Assembly (NCBI GenBank): GCA_017631275.1
Contig: JAGBTQ010000008.1
Span: 1 to 64,000 of the forward strand
Length of the DNA stretch: 64,000 nt
Reading direction: 5' to 3'
Origin: Alistipes sp.
Lineage (GTDB): Bacteria > Bacteroidota > Bacteroidia > Bacteroidales > Rikenellaceae
The position numbers and the translations under genes were made by a program. Numbering within the stretch: position 1 is the first letter of the stretch; the number at the start of each line of letters is the position of its first letter. Positions 56,430 to 64,000 of the stretch are shown in pieces. A model generated the notes under the pieces. It saw only the letters and a program-made list of their open reading frames with translations, searched no databases and was not told where the DNA came from.

Positions 56430-59400
56430 ATGGCAAACAAACTTTTTAAGTCACTCTTTGCTGTTGCAATGGTCTTGGGCTCTGCTCTAGGCTTTGTGGC
56501 GTGTGAGGAGCCTAACGAGGTTGTTGGCGATCCTACTGTGGAGGTGTCAACAAAGTCGTTGAACTTTACAAATGAGGAGGGTAGCCAGGAGGTTGAGATC
56601 ACATGTAACGTCGATTGGACGGCTACTGTTGATGCTGACTGGATTACTGTAGCTCCTGCTGCTGGTAGCAAGAACGGTACTATCACCGTTGCTGTATCGG
56701 CTAACGAGACTGGTGCTATTCGTACTGCAACTGTACGTGTTAGCGCTATCCACCCTCAGTACAACGAGGAGTGGGACAACAAGAAGATCACTGTGCAGCA
56801 GTCTGCTGACGAGAATGTGACCGTAACTGAGGAGCTTCTCTACAGCGATGACTTCGACGGTAAGGAGGCAACTAAGACCTACGGTTCAGGTTCTTCTTGG
56901 CCTTACATCGACCAGTTCCCTGAGTTCGCTAACGCTGAGGGTGATGCTGCTGCTAACGTAACCTACACCGGTTCTGGTGTATCTGTACGTGCTAACTCAA
57001 CATCTAACAGCTCATACTCTGACTACGCTGGTTCAGGCTCTAATAACATCTTCTTCGGCGGTGGCGCTTACTTCCAGGTAAACACTATTGCTCCATTGGA
57101 GGGTGTTAACTACAAGGTTACTTTCGGTACTGAGAAGTATACTCAGGATGGCGACAGCACATTTAAGCCTGAGGAGTTCTTGATGTACATTTCGAAGGAT
57201 GGTGAGAAGTGGGCTCCGGTAGAGTACACATTTGCTGGCACTGAGCCTGGTCGTTGGAACGTTGCTACTGCAAACTTCACACTCAAGGCAGCTACTGAGA
57301 CTCTTTACATCAAGTTTGAGGCTAAGGTTGCTTCAGTTTATCGTCTTGACGACCTTAAGCTCTACACTGGTAACGGCGGTCAGGAGATCGACCTTGATAA
57401 CATTCAGGAGCCAGAGCCTCCAACACCTCCTACAACAGATGCTCTCTACTTCGAGAACTTCGATGGTAAGGCTGCTGTTAAAGATGGTAACTACTGGCCA
57501 TATGTAACTGACTTCCCAGAGATGAAGAATGCTGCGGGTGTTGCTGCTGCAAACGTATCTTACGATGGTCACAACACAACTGTTCGTAACAACTCTAACT
57601 CTGACGGTTCATACTCAGACTACGCAGGTTCTGGTCTTAACAACATCTTCTTCGGTAAGGTTGAGAACCACTTTACTATCAAGGGCCTTGCTTTGGAGTC
57701 TTCAAACAAGAACCTTACATTGACTTTCGGTACTGAGAAGTACTCACAGACATTGGGCAGCAAGTTCACTCCATCTGAGTTTATCGTGTCGCTTTCGGCT
57801 GATGGCGAGAAGTGGACATCTATCGACTACACATTTGCTGGTACTGCTGAGGGTCGTTGGAACGTAGCTACTGCAAACTTCACTCTAAAGGAGGTTCCTG
57901 CTACACTTTACATCAAGTTCTCTGCTACTGCTGAGAGCGCATACCGTCTTGATGACGTAACATTGGAGATGGGTGATGGTGGTCAGGAGATCGACCTTGC
58001 TAATGGTACTCAGAACCCTGGTGGTGGCGAGGAGCCAGATCAGCCAGAGAACCCTGATCAGCCAAATGTTCCTGCAAATGGCATCTACGAGTCAGACTCA
58101 GCATTTGTTTGCACTACTGATGACTCAACAAACGCAGCTTACTCATTGGGCGCAACAACTATCAATGGCGAGGCTGTAACAGGTTTCAAGTTGGGTAAGT
58201 CAAAGCAGGCTGGTAAGTTTACTTCTGGTGCTGTAGGTGTAGAGGGTGCTAAGTATCTCAACTTCTATGCTCAGGGCTGGAAGGGTGGCGATGTAACCCT
58301 TTACTTCCGTGTTGACGGTGGCGCTACTCAGTCAGTTAAACTCGCTTCACACGATGGTGTAACAGGTAATCCTCCATACACAGCTCTTGCATTTGCTGAT
58401 ACAGACCACTACTCATTCTTGCTTGAGGGCTTGACAGCTTCTTCAAAGATTGAGTTCTCAACAGATGCTAACTTCGCACTCACAACTGCTGATTCAACAA
58501 TGGCTTCTGCACGTGCTATCGTGTGCGGTATGAAGCTCTCTGACGAGGCTAATGGTAACGAGGGTGGCAACGAGAATCCTACTCCAGAGCCAGAGCCAGA
58601 ACCAGAGCCTACTCCAGACACTATGACTATTGCTGATGTTTTGGCTAAGGGTAATGGTGCAACTATCGGTGGCGTTATCGAGGGTGTTGTAGTATCTAAC
58701 CTCGATTTGAACAATCTCACTTCAAAGAAGGGTATGTATGTTCAGGACGAGACTGGTGCTTTGCAGTTCTACCTTGCAGCTAACCATACATTCGCTTTCG
58801 GCACAAAGGTTCGTATCGACCTTACTACAGCTACTCTTGGTTCATATAACGGTGCTGTTCAGGTTAGCGGTGTAGCGTTGGATAAGATTGAGGTAATCTC
58901 AACTGGCAACACTGTAGAGGCTAAGACTGTATCTGTGACTGACTTCCTTGCTAATAAGTATGAGGGTCAGTATATCGCTTTGGAGGGCGTTCAGGTAGCT
59001 GAGTCAGACCTTTCTAAGACTTGGGTAATGGGTGGTGCTCACACATCTATTAACATGGAGGATGCTGCTGGCAACAAGTTCGTTGTATTCTCATCTAAGT
59101 ATGCTTCTTACGGTGCTGAGACTGTAGCTCAGGGCTCAGGTGTAATCAAGGGTATCTCTTCAATCAACAATGGCACAATGCAGATTATCTTTGCTCAGGC
59201 ATCTGACTTCGCTGGTTTGACTGGCGAGCGTTTTGGTAACACAACACCAGAGCCAGATCCTACTCCAGATCCAGAGCCTACTCCAGAGCCAGAGCCAGGT
59301 ACAGGTGCAACTGCAACTATCTACTTCGACAATATTGCAAACCGCACAGCTTTCTCAACTGAGCAGCAGGTATGGGAGCAGAATGGTATCACAGTAACTA

Positions 59401-59696
59401 ATGACAAGGCTGCTTCAACAAGCAACGTTGGCGACTACTACAACCCTGCTCGTTTCTACAAGAACTCTAACGTAACAGTAGAGGCTGATGCTGCGTTCTC
59501 ACAGATTGTATTCAACTGCGACGATTACAAGGCTACATATGTTACAGACCTTCAGGCATCATTCAGCTCAGGTAAAGTTTCTGTTGATGGCACTACATTG
59601 ACAGTAACATTGAATTCTGCTGCAACATCATACGCTATTACTAATCTTGCAGGTCAGGTACGTGTGGATAGCATTACTGTTGTTTACGCTGAGTAA
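56430..59696 (+). CDS. Modular surface lipoprotein with BACON, two repeated jelly-roll-like modules and DUF5689 domain
   Basis: A 1088-residue lipoprotein (lipobox GFVAC, Cys25). In order: a BACON-type Ig-like domain (about 38-130), two tandem modules of about 185 residues (about 137-325 and 338-520) sharing SYSDYAGSG, NNIFFG, FGTEKY and GRWNVATANFTLK, a further beta domain, an acidic Pro-Glu linker, a DUF5689 domain (about 730-930; GMYVQDETGALQFYL, OB-fold type) and a C-terminal beta domain after a second Pro-Glu linker. Such proteins sit outside the cell and bind ligand. The following genes encode nucleases and a TonB receptor, so it may bind nucleic acid; that is inference. Confidence 0.85.
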   Translation: MANKLFKSLFAVAMVLGSALGFVACEEPNEVVGDPTVEVSTKSLNFTNEEGSQEVEITCNVDWTATVDADWITVAPAAGSKNGTITVAVSANETGAIRTATVRVSAIHPQYNEEWDNKKITVQQSADENVTVTEELLYSDDFDGKEATKTYGSGSSWPYIDQFPEFANAEGDAAANVTYTGSGVSVRANSTSNSSYSDYAGSGSNNIFFGGGAYFQVNTIAPLEGVNYKVTFGTEKYTQDGDSTFKPEEFLMYISKDGEKWAPVEYTFAGTEPGRWNVATANFTLKAATETLYIKFEAKVASVYRLDDLKLYTGNGGQEIDLDNIQEPEPPTPPTTDALYFENFDGKAAVKDGNYWPYVTDFPEMKNAAGVAAANVSYDGHNTTVRNNSNSDGSYSDYAGSGLNNIFFGKVENHFTIKGLALESSNKNLTLTFGTEKYSQTLGSKFTPSEFIVSLSADGEKWTSIDYTFAGTAEGRWNVATANFTLKEVPATLYIKFSATAESAYRLDDVTLEMGDGGQEIDLANGTQNPGGGEEPDQPENPDQPNVPANGIYESDSAFVCTTDDSTNAAYSLGATTINGEAVTGFKLGKSKQAGKFTSGAVGVEGAKYLNFYAQGWKGGDVTLYFRVDGGATQSVKLASHDGVTGNPPYTALAFADTDHYSFLLEGLTASSKIEFSTDANFALTTADSTMASARAIVCGMKLSDEANGNEGGNENPTPEPEPEPEPTPDTMTIADVLAKGNGATIGGVIEGVVVSNLDLNNLTSKKGMYVQDETGALQFYLAANHTFAFGTKVRIDLTTATLGSYNGAVQVSGVALDKIEVISTGNTVEAKTVSVTDFLANKYEGQYIALEGVQVAESDLSKTWVMGGAHTSINMEDAAGNKFVVFSSKYASYGAETVAQGSGVIKGISSINNGTMQIIFAQASDFAGLTGERFGNTTPEPDPTPDPEPTPEPEPGTGATATIYFDNIANRTAFSTEQQVWEQNGITVTNDKAASTSNVGDYYNPARFYKNSNVTVEADAAFSQIVFNCDDYKATYVTDLQASFSSGKVSVDGTTLTVTLNSAATSYAITNLAGQVRVDSITVVYAE

Positions 59697-59718
59697 TTTC
59701 TATCATCTTTCGCCAACG

Positions 59719-59742
59719 ATCGGGTGGGGCAACCCACCCGAG
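59719..59742 (+). other. GNRA-type hairpin between lipoprotein and nuclease genes
   Basis: CGGGTGGG (59721-59728) and CCCACCCG (59733-59740) pair fully around a GCAA tetraloop, 24 nt after the lipoprotein stop. There is no T-run, so it may stabilise or cut the message rather than end it, lowering expression of downstream genes. Confidence 0.6.
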
Positions 59743-59783
59743 AGGGCGAGAGAAAACTAATAAAAATTATCAAACTTAAATTT

Positions 59784-60986
59784 ATGCTAAAAGTAGCAAA
59801 TAAGATATTTATTGCTTTGTGGTGTGTGGCAGCTGCAATGTTGTGTGGTTGCGAGAATATCTCGATGCAGATTGTTGAGAGTAATGCCTATCTACAAAAT
59901 GAAACCGTAAATGGCGATAGCAAGAATTGCGCTGTGGTGCTCGAGGCACAACAGGGTACATCTTACGTGATAACCATTGAGTCGGAGGAGGACTGGGCAC
60001 ACTTCTCGGGTGGTGTGAATGTTATCGAGGGTGAGATGACAAGCAATACAAAGGTTGTCTTTATCTACTTTTCGAAGAACGACTCGGGTGTAAGCCGTGA
60101 GGCAACACTCAAGGTGGAGTTCTCAGACCATAAGCACTACTCGCTAACACTTACACAAAATAGCTACGATAGCTCAATTGCCCTTCAGCGCGACTGGGCA
60201 GAGTTGCCCGTATGCAAGGCCGAGGGTCGCTATATATACAATGCAATATATGGCGAGCTTGGTGCTAAGAGCAATGCCCGCAACTATACCTACTGTTTCG
60301 ACCCCTCTGTGCGTGCATCGTTGTGGGTGGCCTATCCGCTGCACTCGGCATACACAACAGGTAGTGGCAACCGTAACTATAGCTCGTTTGGCTACGACCC
60401 ACTGGTAGATGATGAGCTTCAGGCGGCGCTTGGTCGTGGCTCGTATAACGGCTGGTATGATCGTGGTCACCAGCTCCCAGCTGCCGACCGTAAGTGCTCG
60501 CAGCAGATGATGGATCAGACATTTTATGCAACAAATATGACTCCTCAACAGGCAAACTTCAACCAGAAGAAGTGGGGCGCCTTGGAGGGTAGGGTGCGTG
60601 GCATGATCTGCTCAGATACACTCTATGTCGTTACTGGCGCATATTTCGAGGGTACTCACCACTCGTCAATAGCATCGAGCACAACAGATAAGATGGGAAG
60701 TAAGTGTCCTACGCCTACCTACTACTACAAGGCGTTGCTTCGCACAAAGAAGGGCAACACGGGTAAGACTATTGCGGAGATTACCGACCCATCGGAGCTT
60801 CGTGCCGTGGTATTTTGGTTGCAGCACCAGAACTCGGGCGAAGATACAACCATCACCGCTGCCGACTGTATCACTGTCGAGGAGCTCGAAGCAAAGACAG
60901 GCTTTACCTTCTTCCCAATGCTTGACGATGCTATTGAGCAGCAGGTAAAGTCAACAATCGAGCCTAAGGAGTGGGGTATTTACTAA
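59784..60986 (+). CDS. DNA/RNA non-specific endonuclease (NUC family), lipoprotein
   Basis: A 400-residue lipoprotein nuclease (lipobox MLCGC, Cys at about residue 19). Residues 30-130 are a BACON-like Ig domain; residues 150-390 are the beta-beta-alpha metal NUC fold. The active site is complete: YDRGHQLPAADRKCS with the general-base His, and TNMTPQQANFNQKKW with the metal-binding Asn. It cuts single- and double-stranded DNA and RNA in the family. The start at 59784 gives a proper signal peptide; an upstream in-frame ATG at 59724 would put it in the hairpin. It probably acts outside the cell. Confidence 0.92.
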   Translation: MLKVANKIFIALWCVAAAMLCGCENISMQIVESNAYLQNETVNGDSKNCAVVLEAQQGTSYVITIESEEDWAHFSGGVNVIEGEMTSNTKVVFIYFSKNDSGVSREATLKVEFSDHKHYSLTLTQNSYDSSIALQRDWAELPVCKAEGRYIYNAIYGELGAKSNARNYTYCFDPSVRASLWVAYPLHSAYTTGSGNRNYSSFGYDPLVDDELQAALGRGSYNGWYDRGHQLPAADRKCSQQMMDQTFYATNMTPQQANFNQKKWGALEGRVRGMICSDTLYVVTGAYFEGTHHSSIASSTTDKMGSKCPTPTYYYKALLRTKKGNTGKTIAEITDPSELRAVVFWLQHQNSGEDTTITAADCITVEELEAKTGFTFFPMLDDAIEQQVKSTIEPKEWGIY

Positions 60987-61019
60987 TAGACAAAACAATA
61001 ATTTAATATAAGTAGTACA

Positions 61020-62051
61020 ATGAAAAGATTTCTATTAATCCTATCTGTAATGGTGCTTGCTGCTACAACGGTTGTAGCGCAGGATAAGCCATACATGGTG
61101 GCATTCTGGAACTTCGAGAACCTTTTCGACATCTACGACGACCCTGAGACTCACGACGAGGAGTTTACTCCCGAGGGCGTTAAGAAGTGGAACGAGGTGA
61201 AGTATCAGAAGAAGCTCTCAAACATGGAGCGTGTGATTTTCGACATGGCAGCAATCAACAAGGATTACCCTGTTGTTATCGGCCTATCGGAGATTGAGAA
61301 CCGTAGCGTGTTGGAGGATTTTGTTAGTCAGCCAAAGCTCAAGGGTGCAAAGTATCGCATCTGTCACTTCGACTCGCCTGATGCTCGTGGCGTAGATGTG
61401 GCGTTCTTGTATCGTGCCGATGTCTTCAAGCTCGAGGGCTCGGACAATATCAAGCTCAACGTTCCTGAGTTGCCTAACTTCCGCACTCGTGACCTTGTGG
61501 TTATGTGGGGTACTATCGAGGGCGAGCCTTTCTACTTCCTCGTGTCGCACTGGCCATCACGTCTTGGTGGTAAGGAGGCTTCGCAGTTCAAGCGTGATGC
61601 TTGTGCAAAGCAGATTCGTGAGATTAAGGACTCGTTGCTCCAGGCAAACCCTGCAACAAAGGTTGTTGTTATGGGTGACTTCAATGACGATGCTACCGAT
61701 GCTAGCTTGGTGAAGATTATGGGCGCTAAGGGTAAGCTTAAGGAGCTCCAGACTGGCGACTTCTTCAACCCTTACTATCAGATGCTAAAGGCTGGCTTGG
61801 GTACGTTGGCATATCAAGACTCTTGGAACTTGTTCGATAACATCTGCGTTACCGAGAACCTCGTAAACGGTACCTATGGTAAGCTTCGCCTTATCAAGGG
61901 CAAGAAGTTCTATGGTAACATCTTCACTCGCCCATACATGCTTCAGCAGGAGGGTCAGTACAAGGGTTATCCATTGCGTACGTTTGTTACCAACAACTTC
62001 CAGAATGGTTTTAGCGACCACTTCCCCGTATATATCTATATCGGCAAATAA
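61020..62051 (+). CDS. Secreted endonuclease/exonuclease/phosphatase (EEP) family protein
   Basis: A 343-residue protein with signal peptide (cleavage near VVAQ, residue 21). The EEP catalytic set is visible: NFENLFD near residue 32, IGLSEIENRSVL with the Glu metal ligand, the SHWPSRLGGKEAS stretch with the family H-W-x-S-R, the D-x-N pair in VVMGDFNDDATD, and the final SDHFPVYIYI with the catalytic His. This is a metal-dependent phosphodiesterase such as a nuclease or phosphatase. It lies 33 bp after the NUC nuclease and 15 bp before the TonB receptor. Confidence 0.9.
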   Translation: MKRFLLILSVMVLAATTVVAQDKPYMVAFWNFENLFDIYDDPETHDEEFTPEGVKKWNEVKYQKKLSNMERVIFDMAAINKDYPVVIGLSEIENRSVLEDFVSQPKLKGAKYRICHFDSPDARGVDVAFLYRADVFKLEGSDNIKLNVPELPNFRTRDLVVMWGTIEGEPFYFLVSHWPSRLGGKEASQFKRDACAKQIREIKDSLLQANPATKVVVMGDFNDDATDASLVKIMGAKGKLKELQTGDFFNPYYQMLKAGLGTLAYQDSWNLFDNICVTENLVNGTYGKLRLIKGKKFYGNIFTRPYMLQQEGQYKGYPLRTFVTNNFQNGFSDHFPVYIYIGK

Positions 62052-62066
62052 TCAAACATATACTAT

Positions 62067-64000
62067 ATGAAGAAATTTTTACTAACAGCAATTTGCGCTC
62101 TTCTATCGCTTAGTGCCTTTGCGCAGGCGGGCGGTATGAAGGGTACAGTTGTGTCGCGTGACGATCGTCAGCCAATTAGCGGTGTAACGGTTATGGTTGA
62201 TGGCGTTCAGGTGGCAACAACTGACAATAGTGGCGAGTTCTATGTTGACGGCTACGCAGCTGGTCAGTACCAGATGACATTCGCAGCACAGGACTTCGAG
62301 GATCTTCAGCTCATGGTGCGTGTTAAGGAGCTTGTTCACGACATGCAGCAGGTTGTCATGATTCCTGCAGAGACAGTCGTTGTTGATGACTCGGCATTTG
62401 CTGAGCTCGACACCGATGCAGAGTCTATGGGCGACAACAACGCTATGCAGTCGGTGCTTACTGCATCTAAGGACTTGTTCAACAACATCGCCTCGTATCG
62501 CTTCTCGGAGATGCGCTTCAAGAATCGTGGCTACGACTCGCAGTATGAGGAGATCTACCTCAACGGTATCCGATTCAACGATGCGCTCACAAGCTACGGC
62601 CCATGGTCGTTGTGGAGCGGTTTGAACGATGCTACACGTAACCAGGAGATTGCCTCAGGCCTTGGTATGTCAGACTTCGGCTTGGGTGGTGTTGCGGGTA
62701 CAACAAACATCAATGCACGTGCTTCACAGCTCCGCAAGGGTTTCCGTGCAAGCGTTGTAAACTCTACTCAGCTCTACCGCTTCCGTGCTATGGTTAGCTA
62801 CGCATCAGGTCAGCTCGACAACGGTTGGTCATATGGTTTCACACTCTCTACACGTCAGGGTGGTGCTGGCTATGTTGATGGTGTGTATTACAATGCCTAC
62901 GGATATTTCTTCTCTGCTGAGAAGGCGTTCAATAACAAGCATCGCTTGTCGGCTACCATCATGGCAGCACCTACACAGCGTGGTGCTCAGCAGGCATCTA
63001 CTCAGGAGGCTTACGACCTTTGGGACGACAACTACTACAACCCTAACGTAGGTTTGCAGAATGGCGAGTTGCGTAACTCACGTGTGAGAAACATGCACGA
63101 GCCTATCGCTATGCTTAACTACAACTGGCAGATTTCGGAGCGCACATCGCTCTCTGCTGCTACGTCGTTGCGCTTCGGTTTTAATGGCTACTCAGCCTTG
63201 ACATGGTATCAGGGTGAGGACCCACGTCCCGACTACTACCGTCGATTACCATCATACTATGGCGACCGTTATGAGCGTCGTTTGCGCCTCAATAAGTTTG
63301 CTGAGAACAACGATATGACACTTCCTTTCACTGAGGTTGACCTCGAGACTGATAAGCTAAAGTATCGTGAGTTTATGCAGAACTGGAATGGCTATATCGA
63401 CTTTGATGGCTTGATTCGTGATAACAAGCGTGGCGATGTTGATTCGCGTTATGGCGAGGGTCACCGCTCTTATGCTATGATCGAGGAGCGTCATACCGAC
63501 CAGCTTGACTACAACTTCGTAGCACAGCTCAACCATGTATTCCGTGGTGGCTCGAAGCTTACAGCAGGTATTCGTGCACGTGTAAACCGCACTGAGTATT
63601 ACAGCGAGGTTAAGGACTTGCTTGGTGGCGACTACTGGTTGGACGTTGATAAGTTTGCTGAGCGTGACTTTGGTAGCAACGACCTTGCTTATCAGAACAA
63701 CATGGCATACTACCGTGAGCACGGCAAGGCTCAGGCAGTAAAGGAGGGCGAGAAGTACAACTACGACTACTATGCTCACGTGCGTCAGGGTCAGATTTGG
63801 GCTGCATACGAGGTTAAGGCTGGTGGCTTCACTGCTGACCTTGGTGCCGAGGTTGGTGCTTCAAGCATGTGGCGTCAGGGTCTTTGGGAGAAGGGCCTTT
63901 TCCTAAATGAGAATGCTGGTGGCGACAAGGGTAAGACATCGTTTGGTAACTCAGATAAGATTAACAACCTTACATATAAAGCAAAGGCAAACCTTAGCTA
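62067..64000 (+). CDS. TonB-dependent receptor (partial, cut by window edge)
   Basis: At least 644 residues, running off the right edge. Signal peptide (MKKFLLTAICALLSLSAFAQ), a carboxypeptidase-D-like regulatory domain (about 22-95; GTVVSRDDRQPISGVTVMVD), a plug domain (about 110-215, ending GVAGTTNINARAS) and the start of the barrel. This is an outer-membrane active transporter. Genomic order after two secreted nucleases and a binding lipoprotein suggests uptake of nucleotides, oligonucleotides, nucleosides or phosphate-bearing products. The cargo is inference. No SusD-like gene is seen in the visible part. Confidence 0.9.
   Translation, partial: MKKFLLTAICALLSLSAFAQAGGMKGTVVSRDDRQPISGVTVMVDGVQVATTDNSGEFYVDGYAAGQYQMTFAAQDFEDLQLMVRVKELVHDMQQVVMIPAETVVVDDSAFAELDTDAESMGDNNAMQSVLTASKDLFNNIASYRFSEMRFKNRGYDSQYEEIYLNGIRFNDALTSYGPWSLWSGLNDATRNQEIASGLGMSDFGLGGVAGTTNINARASQLRKGFRASVVNSTQLYRFRAMVSYASGQLDNGWSYGFTLSTRQGGAGYVDGVYYNAYGYFFSAEKAFNNKHRLSATIMAAPTQRGAQQASTQEAYDLWDDNYYNPNVGLQNGELRNSRVRNMHEPIAMLNYNWQISERTSLSAATSLRFGFNGYSALTWYQGEDPRPDYYRRLPSYYGDRYERRLRLNKFAENNDMTLPFTEVDLETDKLKYREFMQNWNGYIDFDGLIRDNKRGDVDSRYGEGHRSYAMIEERHTDQLDYNFVAQLNHVFRGGSKLTAGIRARVNRTEYYSEVKDLLGGDYWLDVDKFAERDFGSNDLAYQNNMAYYREHGKAQAVKEGEKYNYDYYAHVRQGQIWAAYEVKAGGFTADLGAEVGASSMWRQGLWEKGLFLNENAGGDKGKTSFGNSDKINNLTYKAKANLS

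Overview
The window is chromosomal DNA from a gut-type Bacteroidales. A Rikenellaceae/Alistipes-like source is my best guess, but the family is not proven. Three things support the phylum: many TAnnTTTG (-7) plus TTG/TTTG (-33) promoters, SusC-type TonB receptors and BACON/DUF5689 surface lipoproteins, and a seven-gene V/A-type ATPase operon with a DUF2764 gene. No rRNA, tRNA, CRISPR array or insertion-sequence transposase was found. Both window edges cut genes: rpsP on the left and a TonB-dependent receptor on the right.

Layout. 0-3.4 kb: rpsP, a small heat-shock protein, and minus-strand small lipoproteins and membrane proteins, including a triple DUF4177 protein. 3.4-9.0 kb: plus-strand housekeeping run trkA, deoxynucleoside kinase, rRNA methyltransferase, MerR/AT-hook regulator, Nif3-like protein and zinc-ribbon coiled-coil protein. 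9.4-14.5 kb: a minus-strand PyrD-like, cinA, pncB, msrC operon whose CinA and PncB products both make NaMN, then pdxB. 14.6-19.1 kb: an arginase-family protein with altered metal ligands, nhaA and two FKBP-like lipoproteins. 19.4-31 kb: ispE, a zeta-toxin-like kinase with a 54-residue partner, a glycosyltransferase, an acyl-ACP thioesterase, an M16 peptidase, an acyl-CoA reductase, a thioredoxin-like lipoprotein and argS. 31-35.3 kb: a RecA-like helicase and DUF6371 primase-like pair, dusB and a NifX-like protein, bounded by inverted copies of an intergenic repeat. 35.3-47 kb: mdh, a TPP-riboswitch thiamine uptake operon (TonB receptor plus PnuT), a DUF4301 protein, murB, tilS, holA, a class IV aminotransferase-like protein and a ROK kinase. 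47-55 kb: V-type ATPase operon, predicted Na+-linked from the K-subunit ligands. 55-64 kb: ruvB, then a four-gene outward-facing locus (modular lipoprotein, NUC-family nuclease, EEP nuclease/phosphatase, TonB receptor) that reads as an extracellular nucleic-acid or phosphate scavenging system.

The most unusual non-coding signal is a family of roughly 127-bp structured repeats placed just after stop codons. Each has an outer inverted repeat with compensating base changes and an inner terminator-like hairpin with paired GTAC blocks. In four places a second G-run/C-run hairpin repeat follows directly, giving a composite unit. Other leads are a PyrD homologue with a changed orotate pocket inside the NaMN operon, two similar palindromes bracketing an AT-rich stretch of the helicase/primase pair, and several enzyme homologues missing catalytic residues.
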